From an uncultured Gammaproteobacteria bacterium (GTDB lineage Bacteria; Pseudomonadota; Gammaproteobacteria; Ga0077536): a DNA stretch of 64,000 nucleotides. Both the position numbers and the translations under genes were made by a program. The stretch covers positions 1 through 64,000 of the forward strand of contig CALKCL010000011.1 of assembly GCA_938082545.1 (NCBI GenBank). The letters run 5' to 3'. Below are positions 40,824 to 49,439 of this stretch, one piece after another. Within the stretch, counting starts at the first letter, position 1; every line of letters begins with the position of its first letter. Below the pieces are notes generated by a model. The model made no database searches, was not told where the DNA came from, and saw only the letters and a program-made list of their open reading frames with translations.

Positions 40824-40900
40824 TGGTGACCCGGGCAGGATTCGAACCTGCGACCTGTCCCTTAGGAGGGGACCGTTCTATCCAGCTGAACTACCGGGCC
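40824..40900 (-). tRNA. tRNA-Arg (anticodon CCT)
   Basis: A 77-nt tRNA with encoded CCA. On the reverse strand the acceptor arm GGCCCGG pairs with CCGGGTC (one G-T), then A and CCA. The anticodon stem GTCCC/GGGAC encloses loop CTCCTAA, giving anticodon CCT. The T loop is TTCGAAT. It lies 113 bp upstream-side of the glnS stop codon, transcribed in the same direction. Confidence 0.96.
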
Positions 40901-41013
40901 TATAATTAACGTGGGATGCTTTACCTTATAAAAATTTTTACTAGCAAAAAAATGACTTGTTCTTACATCTTATAAAACCTCTATTAGAAGGTAATGGCTG
41001 TTCCATAGCCTTT

Positions 41014-42693
41014 TTATCTTTTTGACATTTTCGCCCAAGTGTCTCTGAGAGTCGCCGTCCGATTGAAAATTATTTCACTCTTCAATTCTGTTTTTCCTCT
41101 ACAGAAGTATCCTAGCCGTTCGAATTGGAAAACATCGCTTGTTGCGCTTTGTGCAAGCAGAGGCTCGGCTATGGCTGTCGTGCAGACTTCTAATGATTGG
41201 TCATTAATATTGTCGGTAAAATTCTCTGAACTCCAAGGCTCTTCTACATTAAATAGTCGATCTAAAAGGTTCACAATCACCGGGACTCCTTGAGATGCCG
41301 ACACCCAGTGAATAATACCTTTTATCTTTCTACCATCAGAGGTTTTACCCCCACCTGTGTCGGGATCATAAGTGCAACGTAGCTCGGTAATATTACCCTG
41401 TTCATCTTTGATGACTTGTTTGCAAGAAATTCCATATGCATATCTTAGTCGGACTTCTGCGCCAACAGAAAGTCTAAAGAATTTTTTTGGCGGCACTTCC
41501 ATGAAGTCATCATGCTCAATATATAGTGTTCGAGTGAGCGGTATTTTTCTCTTCCCTAGTGAAGGGTCTTTGGGATGATTGGAGACCTCTATCCATTCAA
41601 TTTTATTTTCTGGAAAATTCTCAAGTACTATTTTGATGGGTCGTAATACAGCCATAGCTCGTCTTGAAGTACGATCGAGCTCTTCTCGGACACAGTTCTC
41701 AAGAACAGTCATATCTATAGTTGCTTGTTTTTTTGTAACACCTATCCTTTCGCAAAAGTCTTTGATAGCTTCAGGAGGATAGCCTCTTTTTCTCATTCCT
41801 TTGAGGGTTGGAAGTCTTGGATCGTCCCAGCCACTCACATGCTTCCCGTCTACAAGCTCGAGTAGTTTCCTTTTGCTTGTTAGCGTATAGCTCAGGTCGA
41901 GGCGGGCGAACTCGATTTGTTTTGGTATGATATTTATTGTGATGTTTTCAAGGACCCACTCGTATAGTGGACGGTGGTCTTCAAACTCTAACGTACATAA
42001 GCTATGTGTAACGCCTTCTAAAGCATCAGAGATACAATGGGTGAAATCATACATTGGATAAATACACCATTTTTCTCCTGTACGATGGTGCACTGATTGT
42101 CGAATCCGATAGAGAGTCGGGTCTCTCATATTTATGTTTGGTGAGTCCATGTCTATAAGGGCGCGCAGAACATGGCTGCCTTCAGGAAGTTTCCCTTCTC
42201 TCATTTGTGCAAATAAGAACAGGTTTTCTTCCACTGTGCGCTCTCGAAAAGGGCTGACTGTGCCGGTCTTAGTCAAGGTGCCTCGACTCAGTCGGATTTC
42301 TTCCGCAGACTGACTATCCACATAAGCTTTGCTTTTAGAGATCAGCTCGATAGCAAAGTCGTGCAGTTGTCCAAAATAATCGGATGCATGAAAGCACTTA
42401 TCTTCTGCATTGAATCCAAGCCAAGAGACATCTTCTTTTATTGCTGCTACATATTCGTTGTTTTCTTTTTCGGGATTAGTATCGTCGAACCGTAGATTAC
42501 AGTGGCCAGAAAATTCGGACGGTAAGCCAAAATTTAAGCACATAGATTTTGCATGGCCAATATGTAAAAAGCCATTAGGTTCTGGTGGAAATCTCGTCAC
42601 AATCCCGTTAGGTATCTTTCCGTTTGCCATATCATTATTAATAATATGGCGAATGAAGTTTGCAGTTGGTTTTTCAGACATCGTTTTTTTCAT
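41014..42693 (-). CDS. glnS: Glutaminyl-tRNA synthetase
   Basis: Charges tRNA-Gln directly with glutamine. The 559-residue class I enzyme has the HIGH motif in RFPPEPNGFLHIGHAKSM, the LRFDDTNPEKE segment, and the KMSKS equivalent LTSKRKLLELV, then the C-terminal anticodon-binding beta-barrels. Two starts four codons apart (42693 and 42681) are equally possible. The gene is typical of gamma- and betaproteobacteria, which supports the taxonomic reading. Confidence 0.95.
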   Translation of the reverse strand: MKKTMSEKPTANFIRHIINNDMANGKIPNGIVTRFPPEPNGFLHIGHAKSMCLNFGLPSEFSGHCNLRFDDTNPEKENNEYVAAIKEDVSWLGFNAEDKCFHASDYFGQLHDFAIELISKSKAYVDSQSAEEIRLSRGTLTKTGTVSPFRERTVEENLFLFAQMREGKLPEGSHVLRALIDMDSPNINMRDPTLYRIRQSVHHRTGEKWCIYPMYDFTHCISDALEGVTHSLCTLEFEDHRPLYEWVLENITINIIPKQIEFARLDLSYTLTSKRKLLELVDGKHVSGWDDPRLPTLKGMRKRGYPPEAIKDFCERIGVTKKQATIDMTVLENCVREELDRTSRRAMAVLRPIKIVLENFPENKIEWIEVSNHPKDPSLGKRKIPLTRTLYIEHDDFMEVPPKKFFRLSVGAEVRLRYAYGISCKQVIKDEQGNITELRCTYDPDTGGGKTSDGRKIKGIIHWVSASQGVPVIVNLLDRLFNVEEPWSSENFTDNINDQSLEVCTTAIAEPLLAQSATSDVFQFERLGYFCRGKTELKSEIIFNRTATLRDTWAKMSKR

Positions 42694-42746
42694 TTTTAGT
42701 GTTTGTATTATTGTACTCTAGTCTTGCTGAAGAGAAATATATGCTG

Positions 42747-43127
42747 TTATAAGCTAATCCAGTTTAGCCATCCAATAGCGATCCAGAGGGTTATTACAAT
42801 TAGTATCGTCAAAAAAACTGCTGCGGCACAATAGTCTTTTATGCGGCCTATAAGTGCATGATGTGTCGGATTGACATGATCACACAATCCTTCTATTGCC
42901 GAGTTGAACAGCTCTGTAACTGCTAGAGCGAGCAGAGAGAGGACTAATATAAGGTATTCGAGCGGGCTATCTCCGACTAGAAAAACAGTTGGCATCAGAC
43001 ATAAAGAAACGATCGCTTCCAGCCGAAATGCTTCTTCATGAACCCAAGCTGCACGTAGTCCGTTCAGTGAGTAGCCTAAGGCTTTTACCAGTCGTGGAAG
43101 TCCGGTTGGTTTATCTTGATTACTCAT
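42747..43127 (-). CDS. dgkA: Diacylglycerol kinase
   Basis: Phosphorylates diacylglycerol to phosphatidate in the inner membrane, recycling lipid. The 126-residue protein has three predicted helices, the EEAFRLEAIVSL amphipathic segment and the active-site stretch ELFNSAIEGLCDHVNPTHHA followed by GRIKDYCAAAVF. Length matches the E. coli type. It is divergent from lexA across 177 bp. Confidence 0.94.
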   Translation of the reverse strand: MSNQDKPTGLPRLVKALGYSLNGLRAAWVHEEAFRLEAIVSLCLMPTVFLVGDSPLEYLILVLSLLALAVTELFNSAIEGLCDHVNPTHHALIGRIKDYCAAAVFLTILIVITLWIAIGWLNWISL

Positions 43128-43243
43128 TACGCTTTCTTCAAAGATGGCTTGATTGAGTTGAAAGTATAACGGATTGGGTGACCTACATCATGCTCAAGAT
43201 CCTTGAAAGCATGAGTTAAATTAAAGTGTTTGGGGGGAAATGA

Positions 43244-43271
43244 TTGTATTTGCACGTATACTGTATATAAT
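43244..43271 (+). promoter_or_regulatory. Candidate lexA-imuAB promoter
   Basis: -35 TTGTAT (43244-43249), 16-bp spacer, -10 TATAAT (43266-43271). The -10 lies inside the LexA-box-like sequence that follows, so repressor binding would block it. Confidence 0.6.
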
Positions 43272-43276
43272 TACAT
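43261..43276 (+). promoter_or_regulatory. LexA (SOS) box
   Basis: CTGTATATAATTACAT matches the gammaproteobacterial consensus CTGT-N8-ACAG at every defined base but the last. It overlaps the -10 of the lexA promoter and lies 29 bp before the ATG, as expected for autoregulation. Confidence 0.75.
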
Positions 43277-43278
43277 AT

Positions 43279-43294
43279 ATGTTTTTTCATACAG
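43279..43294 (+). promoter_or_regulatory. Second, weaker LexA box
   Basis: ATGTTTTTTCATACAG fits CTGT-N8-ACAG with one mismatch (first base) and an AT-rich spacer. It sits two bases after the first box; the centre-to-centre distance is 18 bp. E. coli lexA also has two tandem boxes. Confidence 0.5.
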
Positions 43295-43304
43295 TATAAA
43301 TTAA

Positions 43305-43916
43305 ATGGCCTTATTACTTACCAAGCGTCAATCTGAAGTGCTTTCGATCGTGAGAAAATTAATTAATACGACAGGAAGGCCTCCGACTCGTACTGAAATA
43401 TCAGATCAGCTTGGGTTCCGATCAGCTAATGCTGCAGAAGAACATTTAAGAGCGATCGCTCGAAAAGGCTTTATTGAGCTGATACCAGGAACTTCCCGTG
43501 GAATTCGTTTGATAGATAACAAGATGTCGATAAATACTTTACCGGTAGTAGGGAGAGTCGCAGCAGGACACCCTATCTTGGCCATTGAGAACATAGAAGA
43601 GAATTATGTCATTGATCCTAGTGTGTTCCACCCAAGGGCCGATTATTTACTCCGAGTTGAGGGGCTAAGTATGCAGGATGTAGGGATCTTGGATGGAGAT
43701 TTATTGGCTGTAAAGTCTACTCAAGACGTCTCGAACGGGCAAATAGTTGTTGCACGTATAAATGATGAAGTGACGGTGAAGCGCTTTAAAAGAATGGGAT
43801 CAGTTGTCTCTCTTTTACCTGAAAACCCAGACTTTGAAATTCTTAAAGTAGATCTCTGCGAAGAAGAGCTATTTATTGAGGGCTTAGGTGTTGGTGTTGT
43901 GAGATTAGGTATCTGA
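43305..43916 (+). CDS. lexA: LexA repressor
   Basis: Represses SOS genes and is self-cleaved when RecA is activated. The 203-residue protein has an N-terminal winged helix (about residues 1-70, [20 protein letters not shown]), the cleavage site Ala87-Gly88 in VAAGHP, and the catalytic dyad Ser122 (EGLSMQDVG) and Lys159 (EVTVKRF). It is the first gene of lexA-imuA-imuB and its TGA overlaps the imuA ATG by one base. It could be the main LexA or a cassette-specific LexA2; the sequence alone does not decide. Confidence 0.94.
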   Translation: MALLLTKRQSEVLSIVRKLINTTGRPPTRTEISDQLGFRSANAAEEHLRAIARKGFIELIPGTSRGIRLIDNKMSINTLPVVGRVAAGHPILAIENIEENYVIDPSVFHPRADYLLRVEGLSMQDVGILDGDLLAVKSTQDVSNGQIVVARINDEVTVKRFKRMGSVVSLLPENPDFEILKVDLCEEELFIEGLGVGVVRLGI

Positions 43917-44575
43917 TGAGCATTGAAGATTTTTTGAAAAAATCGGGGGTCATGAAGGGGAATGAAGTAACACGTTGTCTTGAGACGTATCCGACTGGAT
44001 TTGAGCTTTTAAATCAAGCCTTACTGGGTGGAGGTTGGCCAAAAACAGGGTTAGTTGAAATTTTACTTTCGACACCGAGCTGCGGGGCATTACGTCTGAT
44101 GATGCCTTTATTGGTTAAGCTTAGTCAAGAAGGCAAATGGATTATTTTGATTAATCCTCCTCATACCCCTCTATTTTCGGAATGGGTGAGAGAGGGGGTA
44201 ATCCTCTCCAATGTCTTGGTGATTGACTTTCCTGAGACTGATGAGGGCATAGAAAAAAAATATCTTTGGGCGTATGAGCAAGCATTAAAGTTTGATGGTT
44301 GTGGGATTGCTCTATTTTGGTGTGACGAGTTAGCAATAGGAAAGGCGAGACGGCTGAAACTTTCTGCTGAAAGCGGCGGGACTTTAGGTTTGATACTTCG
44401 ACCTTCGATATACCGTCGACATCCTCTAGCGGCATCATCTCGGCTGCAGTTAGATATTATTCCTGAGGATTTCGAGTACATAGAACCTCGAGAGTACGCT
44501 CCTCTCTCCTTGAAGGTGACGCATATAAAAGGAAATGGAGCGCCGAACAAGCAAGAATATATTTTAACATTATGA
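43916..44575 (+). CDS. imuA: ImuA, translesion synthesis accessory protein
   Basis: A 219-residue RecA/SulA-like protein of the ImuA family, which interacts with ImuB and RecA in the SOS mutasome. Recognised by PTGFELLNQALLGGGWPKTG (about residues 22-41), a degenerate Walker-like region without the full GKT, then LFWCDELAIGKARRLKLSAE. It overlaps lexA by 1 bp and imuB by 4 bp (ATGA), so all three are translationally coupled and under the LexA boxes. Confidence 0.9.
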   Translation: MSIEDFLKKSGVMKGNEVTRCLETYPTGFELLNQALLGGGWPKTGLVEILLSTPSCGALRLMMPLLVKLSQEGKWIILINPPHTPLFSEWVREGVILSNVLVIDFPETDEGIEKKYLWAYEQALKFDGCGIALFWCDELAIGKARRLKLSAESGGTLGLILRPSIYRRHPLAASSRLQLDIIPEDFEYIEPREYAPLSLKVTHIKGNGAPNKQEYILTL

Positions 44576-46109
44576 ACATTGTCCCTTCTGTTTTTCTGCG
44601 ACCTCATGGTATTTCAATGTTGTCCGATGATAAAAAAATCAAGAGTGGTGCTCGACAAGAGTTGTGGCTTGCTCTATATCTTCCGCATTTCTCGTTGGAA
44701 GTTTTAACAAGAAATATGGATAGAAAAGAGCCGTGTGTAATTGCCTCGTCGAGTGACGGGTGTTCTAAGATTGAACTATGTAACGCAAGTGCGGCAGCAT
44801 TAGGTGTTCGAGTAGACAGCTCTATTCAAACAGCGAAGCTCATTACCCCGGTTAGAGTGTTGGAGCGAGATAAAAGTGCGGAGGCGGCAGCGTTTGACGG
44901 ATTATGTTCATGGGCGCTTCAATTTACCTCTGTTGTTGTGAAGTCATCTAGTTTTGGATTACTTCTGAATATAGGTTCTAGCGTGAAACTTTTTGGTGGC
45001 TTAGATTCGCTAGTAAACGATATTCGTATTGGGGTTAGGAGGTTAGGTTATCGTGCAGAGTATGCCGTTGCACCGACACCTCTTGCCGCAAGAGTACTAT
45101 CTAGGCAGTGCTCGGGTAAGGTTTTTCTGGATAAAAAGCAAATGAAAACATTCATAAATAGACTTTCAATTGACGCTTTACCGATTAAAGATAAGCAGAA
45201 GCTACAATTAGCCACCTTGGGAGTTAAGCTAATTGGAGATTGTTGTCGCCTGCCTCGTGGAGGTCTCTCTGAGAGGTTCTCCGTGGCTTTCGTCAGCACG
45301 TTAGATCGTTTATTTGGGGATGTTGTAGATCCACAAATTGGGTTCCAATTACCCGATTTTTTTGAGTCTGAAATTTCCCTGCCTTGGGGCGTGGAGAATA
45401 GTTATGCTCTTTTGACAGCGATGCAACATTTAATATCTGAGTTGCAAACATACCTTTTTAATAGAGGATTGGTTACGAATTTTCTTCAATGGGAGTTACG
45501 GGGAGACAGCCAAGAGATAGATAAATGTTCAATTAGTCTTAGCGAGCCCGAGAGGGATACTGAAAGTATGCTCTTACTTGTTCGTCAAATGTTGGCTCAA
45601 AAGAATTTAAAATCAACGGTGTATGCTATTAATCTTAAAGTTACGAATCTATATGACAGCAAAGAGAGCGAATTAACTGATCTATTAAAAAAAAACACAC
45701 ATTAAAAAAAGAAAGTTCAGACTTCATTGAGTTTTTAAAAGCGCGGCTTGGGAGAGCTTCAGCCTATCAACCAGTCATTGGTAATAGCCATATCCCTGAG
45801 AAGACTTGTACTTTCATAAAACAAGGACAACAATCCCTTCAAACTGAAGTTATTAACCATGTTTTCAGAGTACGACCATTATGGCTATTGAGAGAGCCTA
45901 TAAAGTTAGAAAGTATAATGGGCCGGCCTTTTTATGAAGGGAGCCTATTTTTTACAACAGAGCGTGAGCGAATTGTCAGCGGTTGGTGGGATTCTGAAGA
46001 AGTTGCGAGAGACTATTTTATGGCAACTACTGTTCAAGGAGTTAGGTTGTGGCTGTACAAGGAGCTTGCAGATTCAGCTGAATGGTATTTACAAGGTTAC
46101 TTTGATTGA
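44572..46109 (+). pseudogene. imuB: ImuB Y-family polymerase-like protein, frame-disrupted
   Basis: ImuB bridges the beta-clamp, ImuA and DnaE2 in error-prone repair; it resembles Y-family polymerases but lacks catalytic acids. Frame 1 runs 44572-45705 (377 residues, from the N-terminal LWLALYLPHFSLEVL). The frame needed for the C-terminal part opens at 45681, just after a TGA at 45678-45680, and runs to 46109, reading RPLWLLREP then RIVSGWWDSEEVARDYF, the typical ImuB C-terminus. A run of nine A (45687-45695) lies in the overlap. A -1 shift there gives a protein of about 510 residues, normal for ImuB. It may be a true mutation, a sequencing error, or transcriptional/ribosomal slippage. No dnaE2 follows. 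Confidence 0.85.
45687..45695 (+). other. A9 homopolymer at the imuB frame break
   Basis: Nine A in the 24-bp window (45681-45704) where the two imuB frames are both open; a seven-A run follows at 45704-45710. A -1 slip (or one missing A in the DNA) restores a full-length imuB. Confidence 0.8.
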
Positions 46110-46184
46110 TTCCACATAAAAAACCTAAAAGGCCACAACTCAAGATGAAGAAGGGAATATTTCAGTTTTCAATCTTACTTGCGC

Positions 46185-46200
46185 GTTGCGAAAACGCAAC
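46185..46200. repeat. Hairpin downstream of imuB
   Basis: GTTGCG AAAA CGCAAC, a perfect 6-bp stem with a 4-base loop, 75 bp past the imuB C-terminal stop. No T run follows, so it is not a convincing intrinsic terminator. The whole 46110-46447 stretch holds no gene I can support; its other content is the pair of Pho-box-like sites. Confidence 0.5.
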
Positions 46201-46260
46201 TAAATACATTTGTTCTACGTAAGAGCCTTATAACTTATGAAATTTGATAGTAACTAAATA

Positions 46261-46278
46261 GTGACAGTTTGATGACTT
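46261..46278 (-). promoter_or_regulatory. Pho-box-like site, reverse orientation
   Basis: Read on the reverse strand: AAGTCAT CAAA CTGTCAC, two 7-base units 11 bp apart, matching the PhoB consensus CTGTCAT-N4-CTGTCAT/C. With the facing site at 46389 it forms an inverted repeat of 19 bp with one mismatch. Confidence 0.5.
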
Positions 46279-46388
46279 TTCCCTAATCACCAGATATACT
46301 AACAAAAACAGCAGTTAAACCAGTTCAAAAACCGTTATAAATGTGTAAGTTAAATAAAAGACTTCACTTATGTTGGGAACAGGTTATA

Positions 46389-46406
46389 TTGTCATCAAAT
46401 TGTCAC
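46389..46406 (+). promoter_or_regulatory. Pho-box-like site upstream of the sphingolipid operon
   Basis: TTGTCAT CAAA TTGTCAC: two 7-base direct repeats separated by a 4-base AT-rich spacer, 11-bp period, as in PhoB binding sites. It lies 65 bp before the ATG of the acyl-AMP ligase gene. A -10 at the canonical distance is not evident (the next bases are G-rich), which is the main weakness. Confidence 0.6.
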
Positions 46407-46471
46407 TATAGGGGGCGAGCCGAAATTGTTGGCTGCGTACGCGAAGTTTGGAAAAAACCGATCGAATTGAC

Positions 46472-48226
46472 ATGAAAATCACTCTACTTAACAGTTCTTT
46501 ACCATTAAGAAATGCGTCCTTCGATACTCTGGTCGAGGCTTTAGAGTACGCCGCTGAAGGTGAAACTGGTTATAATTTTTATGATGGGCGAGGCGAACTC
46601 TCATCTGTTCTAAGCTACAAAGACCTGCGCTTAGAGGCTAAATGCCTGGCTAAAAAGCTTGTAGGGCTTGGGCTTAAACGAGGCGCAAGGGTTGCAATTG
46701 TCGCTGAGACTGACCCTACGTTCCATCGATTCTTCTTCGCCTGCCAATATGCAGGCTTTGTTCCAGTTGCTTTACCTGCAGGTTTTCAAATAGGTGCTCG
46801 CAAAGCCTATGTTGAACAGCTAGAGAGAATGCTAGATACCTGTGGTGCGGATGTCGCAGTCGCTCCTGAGTCGCATATCGGTTTTTTAAAACAGGCGGTT
46901 GAGCGATTAGATTTAGTAAAAGCAGGAACATCAGACGAGTTTGATACGCTTCACGAATCTGAAAAGAAGCTATCTCCTTTACATGCAGATGATATCGCTT
47001 ATCTCCAGTACACTTCTGGCAGCACACGCTTCCCCAGAGGTGTAGAGATATCTCAGAAGTCAGTGATGGCGAACTTACGTGATATCTCGGTCCATGGGTT
47101 GAAGATAACCGAGCAGGACAGGATGGTATCTTGGCTGCCTCTTTATCACGACATGGGTTTAGTGGCTTTCGTATTACTTCCATTAGGCAGTCAGCTTTCG
47201 GCTGATTATTTGAGCCCGCGAACATTTGGTATGAGGCCAAGACTATGGTTGAAGTTGCTTTCACAGAACAAAGGAACTATTTCTTCTAGCCCACCATTCG
47301 GCTACGCGCTTTGTGCAAAGAGACTTAGGTTAACAGACCAGGATAAATATGATCTCAGTTCGTGGCGAGTGGCATGTGTTGGTGCTGAGAGAATACATCC
47401 GGAACCTTTACGTCAGTTTGCTCATGTTCTAAAAGCAGCACATTTCAATCCGAAGGCGTTTGTCGCATGTTATGGGATGGCAGAGTGTGCCCTAGCTATA
47501 AGCTTTGAAGCCTTAGACGTGGGTATTAAGTCGATGCAAGTTGATAAGGACAAAATGTCATCTGAAGGCCTAGTCATCCCTGTAAGCAAGGTTGATGAAA
47601 ACACTGTGAAAGCTCTCACATTTGTAGATTGCGGTAAAGTCCTTCCGAGTTTTGAATTAGCTATAAGAGGCGACGATGGCGGCGATCTTCCCGACAACCA
47701 ATGTGGAAGGATTTGCTTGAGAGGGCCTAGCGTAATGACGGGGTACTTTCAAAATCCTGCTGCAACCGAAGAGTCGCTAAGTTCAGATGGTTGGCTAGAT
47801 ACAGGAGATATCGGTTACAGGATTGGAGAAAACATAGTAGTTACTGCTCGAAGAAAAGACGTAATTATTGTTAATGGCCGAAACATATGGCCGCATGACC
47901 TTGAGTATCTCGCTGAGACACTTCCAGGGGTCCGCTTTGGTAATGTGTCCGCTTTTTCATTCTCGGACGAGAAAGGTTCTGATCAAGTGGTTATAGTGGT
48001 TGAGTCTAGGGAAAAGAATCCGGCTAAGATTAGAACTCTGGTGTCTGAATTATCAGCGCTAATGACTGAGAATTTCGGCATAGTTTGTCATATTGATTTG
48101 GTTCCACCACGAACTCTTCCACGTACTTCTTCCGGTAAACTATCGCGTTCCAAAGGCAAGCAAGACTTTCTGGCGAGGCTAGAACTTTTCAATGGTAGCA
48201 ATCAGGTTGCTGGTGGAAACGGCTGA
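46472..48226 (+). CDS. aasR: Fatty-acyl-AMP ligase / acyl-ACP synthetase of the ceramide operon
   Basis: Expected to activate a fatty acid as acyl-AMP and load it on the acyl carrier protein encoded two genes downstream. The 584-residue adenylate-forming enzyme shows the ATP loop YTSGSTRFPRGVEIS, the FAAL-type SWLPLYHDMGLVAFVLLPL, YGMAECALAIS and the core GWLDTGDIGY. It is the first gene of a four-gene operon with a reductase, ACP and serine palmitoyltransferase, matching the AasR-type ligase of Caulobacter-like ceramide clusters. A TTG at 46448 is an alternative start. Whether the true acceptor is ACP or CoA is inferred from context. Confidence 0.85.
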   Translation: MKITLLNSSLPLRNASFDTLVEALEYAAEGETGYNFYDGRGELSSVLSYKDLRLEAKCLAKKLVGLGLKRGARVAIVAETDPTFHRFFFACQYAGFVPVALPAGFQIGARKAYVEQLERMLDTCGADVAVAPESHIGFLKQAVERLDLVKAGTSDEFDTLHESEKKLSPLHADDIAYLQYTSGSTRFPRGVEISQKSVMANLRDISVHGLKITEQDRMVSWLPLYHDMGLVAFVLLPLGSQLSADYLSPRTFGMRPRLWLKLLSQNKGTISSSPPFGYALCAKRLRLTDQDKYDLSSWRVACVGAERIHPEPLRQFAHVLKAAHFNPKAFVACYGMAECALAISFEALDVGIKSMQVDKDKMSSEGLVIPVSKVDENTVKALTFVDCGKVLPSFELAIRGDDGGDLPDNQCGRICLRGPSVMTGYFQNPAATEESLSSDGWLDTGDIGYRIGENIVVTARRKDVIIVNGRNIWPHDLEYLAETLPGVRFGNVSAFSFSDEKGSDQVVIVVESREKNPAKIRTLVSELSALMTENFGIVCHIDLVPPRTLPRTSSGKLSRSKGKQDFLARLELFNGSNQVAGGNG

Positions 48227-49154
48227 TACCGCAATAGGAAAGCTGCGTATACTTTTAACTGGTGGGACCGGGTTTATTGGACAACACGTCCAAAAATATC
48301 TGCTGTCGGCAGGCCACGACGTCAAAGTGTTTGTGAGACAAAAACCATCCAGGCAACTGGGGCTCATGTTAGGCTGCGTTCCCGTCTTTGGAGACCTGAA
48401 CGATCAAGACAGCGTGCGCGAAGCTGTTACCGATTGTGACCTAATTGTCTATTGTGCGGGTACCGTTAAAGGTGCTGAGTTTAAAGACTTTACTGAAGCA
48501 AATATTTCTGGAGTTAAAAGATTTGCTAGCGCTTTGTTGCTAGTAGGATCGATTAACGCCCGCTTTTTACTGATATCTTCTCTTGCTGCATCGAGACCCT
48601 ATATCTCGGATTATGCCCAAAGTAAATATTTAGGAGAGCAAGCCTTGAAAGGCATTGAAGGTTTACGATGGTCTATCTTGCGACCCCCTGCCGTATACGG
48701 ATTGGGTGATACGGAGATGCTCAAAATTTTTCGTCTTATTCGTATAGGTATCGCCCCATTGATAGGTCCTAGTAATCAGATGTTGTCTTTTTTACATGTA
48801 GAGGATCTTGCGCGGTCAATTATCTGCACTATTGATGCTAGCGACGAGATGGATCGATGCTGTGTTGATTTGCATGACGGTCAGCTTGGAGGCTACTCTT
48901 GGTCTGATATTATCAAGGCAGTGCGAGGGAACTCAATAGCCCTCAGGCTTCCCATACCAAGACCAGTTGCTAATATTTTGGCTGCGTTAAATCGTAAGAC
49001 CGCAGAGCGGTTGCGCTATTCACCAATGTTGACAGAAGGCAAAGTGCGAGAGCTTTCACAGCAAGAATGGATTTGTGATAATAGCCGTATTACAGAAAAA
49101 ACCGGTTGGACCCCTAGAATTGACTTAATTGAAGGTGTAGGCCAGCTAGTTTGA
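48192..49154 (+). CDS. cerR: NAD-dependent epimerase/dehydratase family, likely ceramide-pathway reductase
   Basis: A 320-residue extended short-chain dehydrogenase with the NAD(P) loop TGGTGFIG near residues 23-30 and the catalytic YAQSK (YxxxK), preceded by an active-site serine in LLISSLAAS. In Caulobacter the equivalent gene (CerR), also between the ligase and ACP genes, reduces the 3-keto group made by serine palmitoyltransferase. Here the same place and family support that role. The ATG at 48192 overlaps the ligase gene by 35 bp; TTG or GTG codons shortly after (48207, 48213) could be the real start. Confidence 0.82.
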   Translation: MVAIRLLVETADTAIGKLRILLTGGTGFIGQHVQKYLLSAGHDVKVFVRQKPSRQLGLMLGCVPVFGDLNDQDSVREAVTDCDLIVYCAGTVKGAEFKDFTEANISGVKRFASALLLVGSINARFLLISSLAASRPYISDYAQSKYLGEQALKGIEGLRWSILRPPAVYGLGDTEMLKIFRLIRIGIAPLIGPSNQMLSFLHVEDLARSIICTIDASDEMDRCCVDLHDGQLGGYSWSDIIKAVRGNSIALRLPIPRPVANILAALNRKTAERLRYSPMLTEGKVRELSQQEWICDNSRITEKTGWTPRIDLIEGVGQLV

Positions 49155-49191
49155 CTGGGTATGCTGATTACACAAACAGTTGTGAGGTAAT

Positions 49192-49434
49192 ATGGATAAG
49201 AATGCTGTTGTTGAGAAGCTCATAAAATTGCTCGAAGGGTCTCTCGGAAAGTCGTTAGTGTTATCTAAAGATTCAACTCTTTTGGGTGATGCTGGTTTAG
49301 AGTCAATACAAGTCATTGAGTATCTCTGCGAAGTTGAAGATGCTTTCGACGTGGTTGTGGACGAGGAGTCACTGTCGCGCGTCAGCACTTTTGGTGACCT
49401 CGCATCTGTTGTTGAAAGAATTAGTAGTGAGTGA
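49192..49434 (+). CDS. acpR: Specialised acyl carrier protein for sphingolipid synthesis
   Basis: An 80-residue acidic four-helix carrier protein. The phosphopantetheine serine is Ser38 in AGLESIQVIEYL (the usual DSL is ESI here). It is placed between the reductase and serine palmitoyltransferase, as in clusters where this ACP presents the acyl chain directly to the transferase. GAGGT lies just upstream of the ATG. It is separate from the fatty-acid-synthesis ACP, which is not in the window. Confidence 0.9.
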   Translation: MDKNAVVEKLIKLLEGSLGKSLVLSKDSTLLGDAGLESIQVIEYLCEVEDAFDVVVDEESLSRVSTFGDLASVVERISSE

Positions 49435-49439
49435 ATTAA

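Noticed and set aside
46261..46406. Ends of an insertion element (inverted repeats about 110 bp apart)
   Set aside because: No transposase or target duplication, and each arm has the internal direct-repeat structure of a PhoB site.
46716..47264. 182-codon reverse frame within the acyl-AMP ligase gene
   Set aside because: Entirely inside a well-supported gene on the other strand; translated sequence has no domain features.
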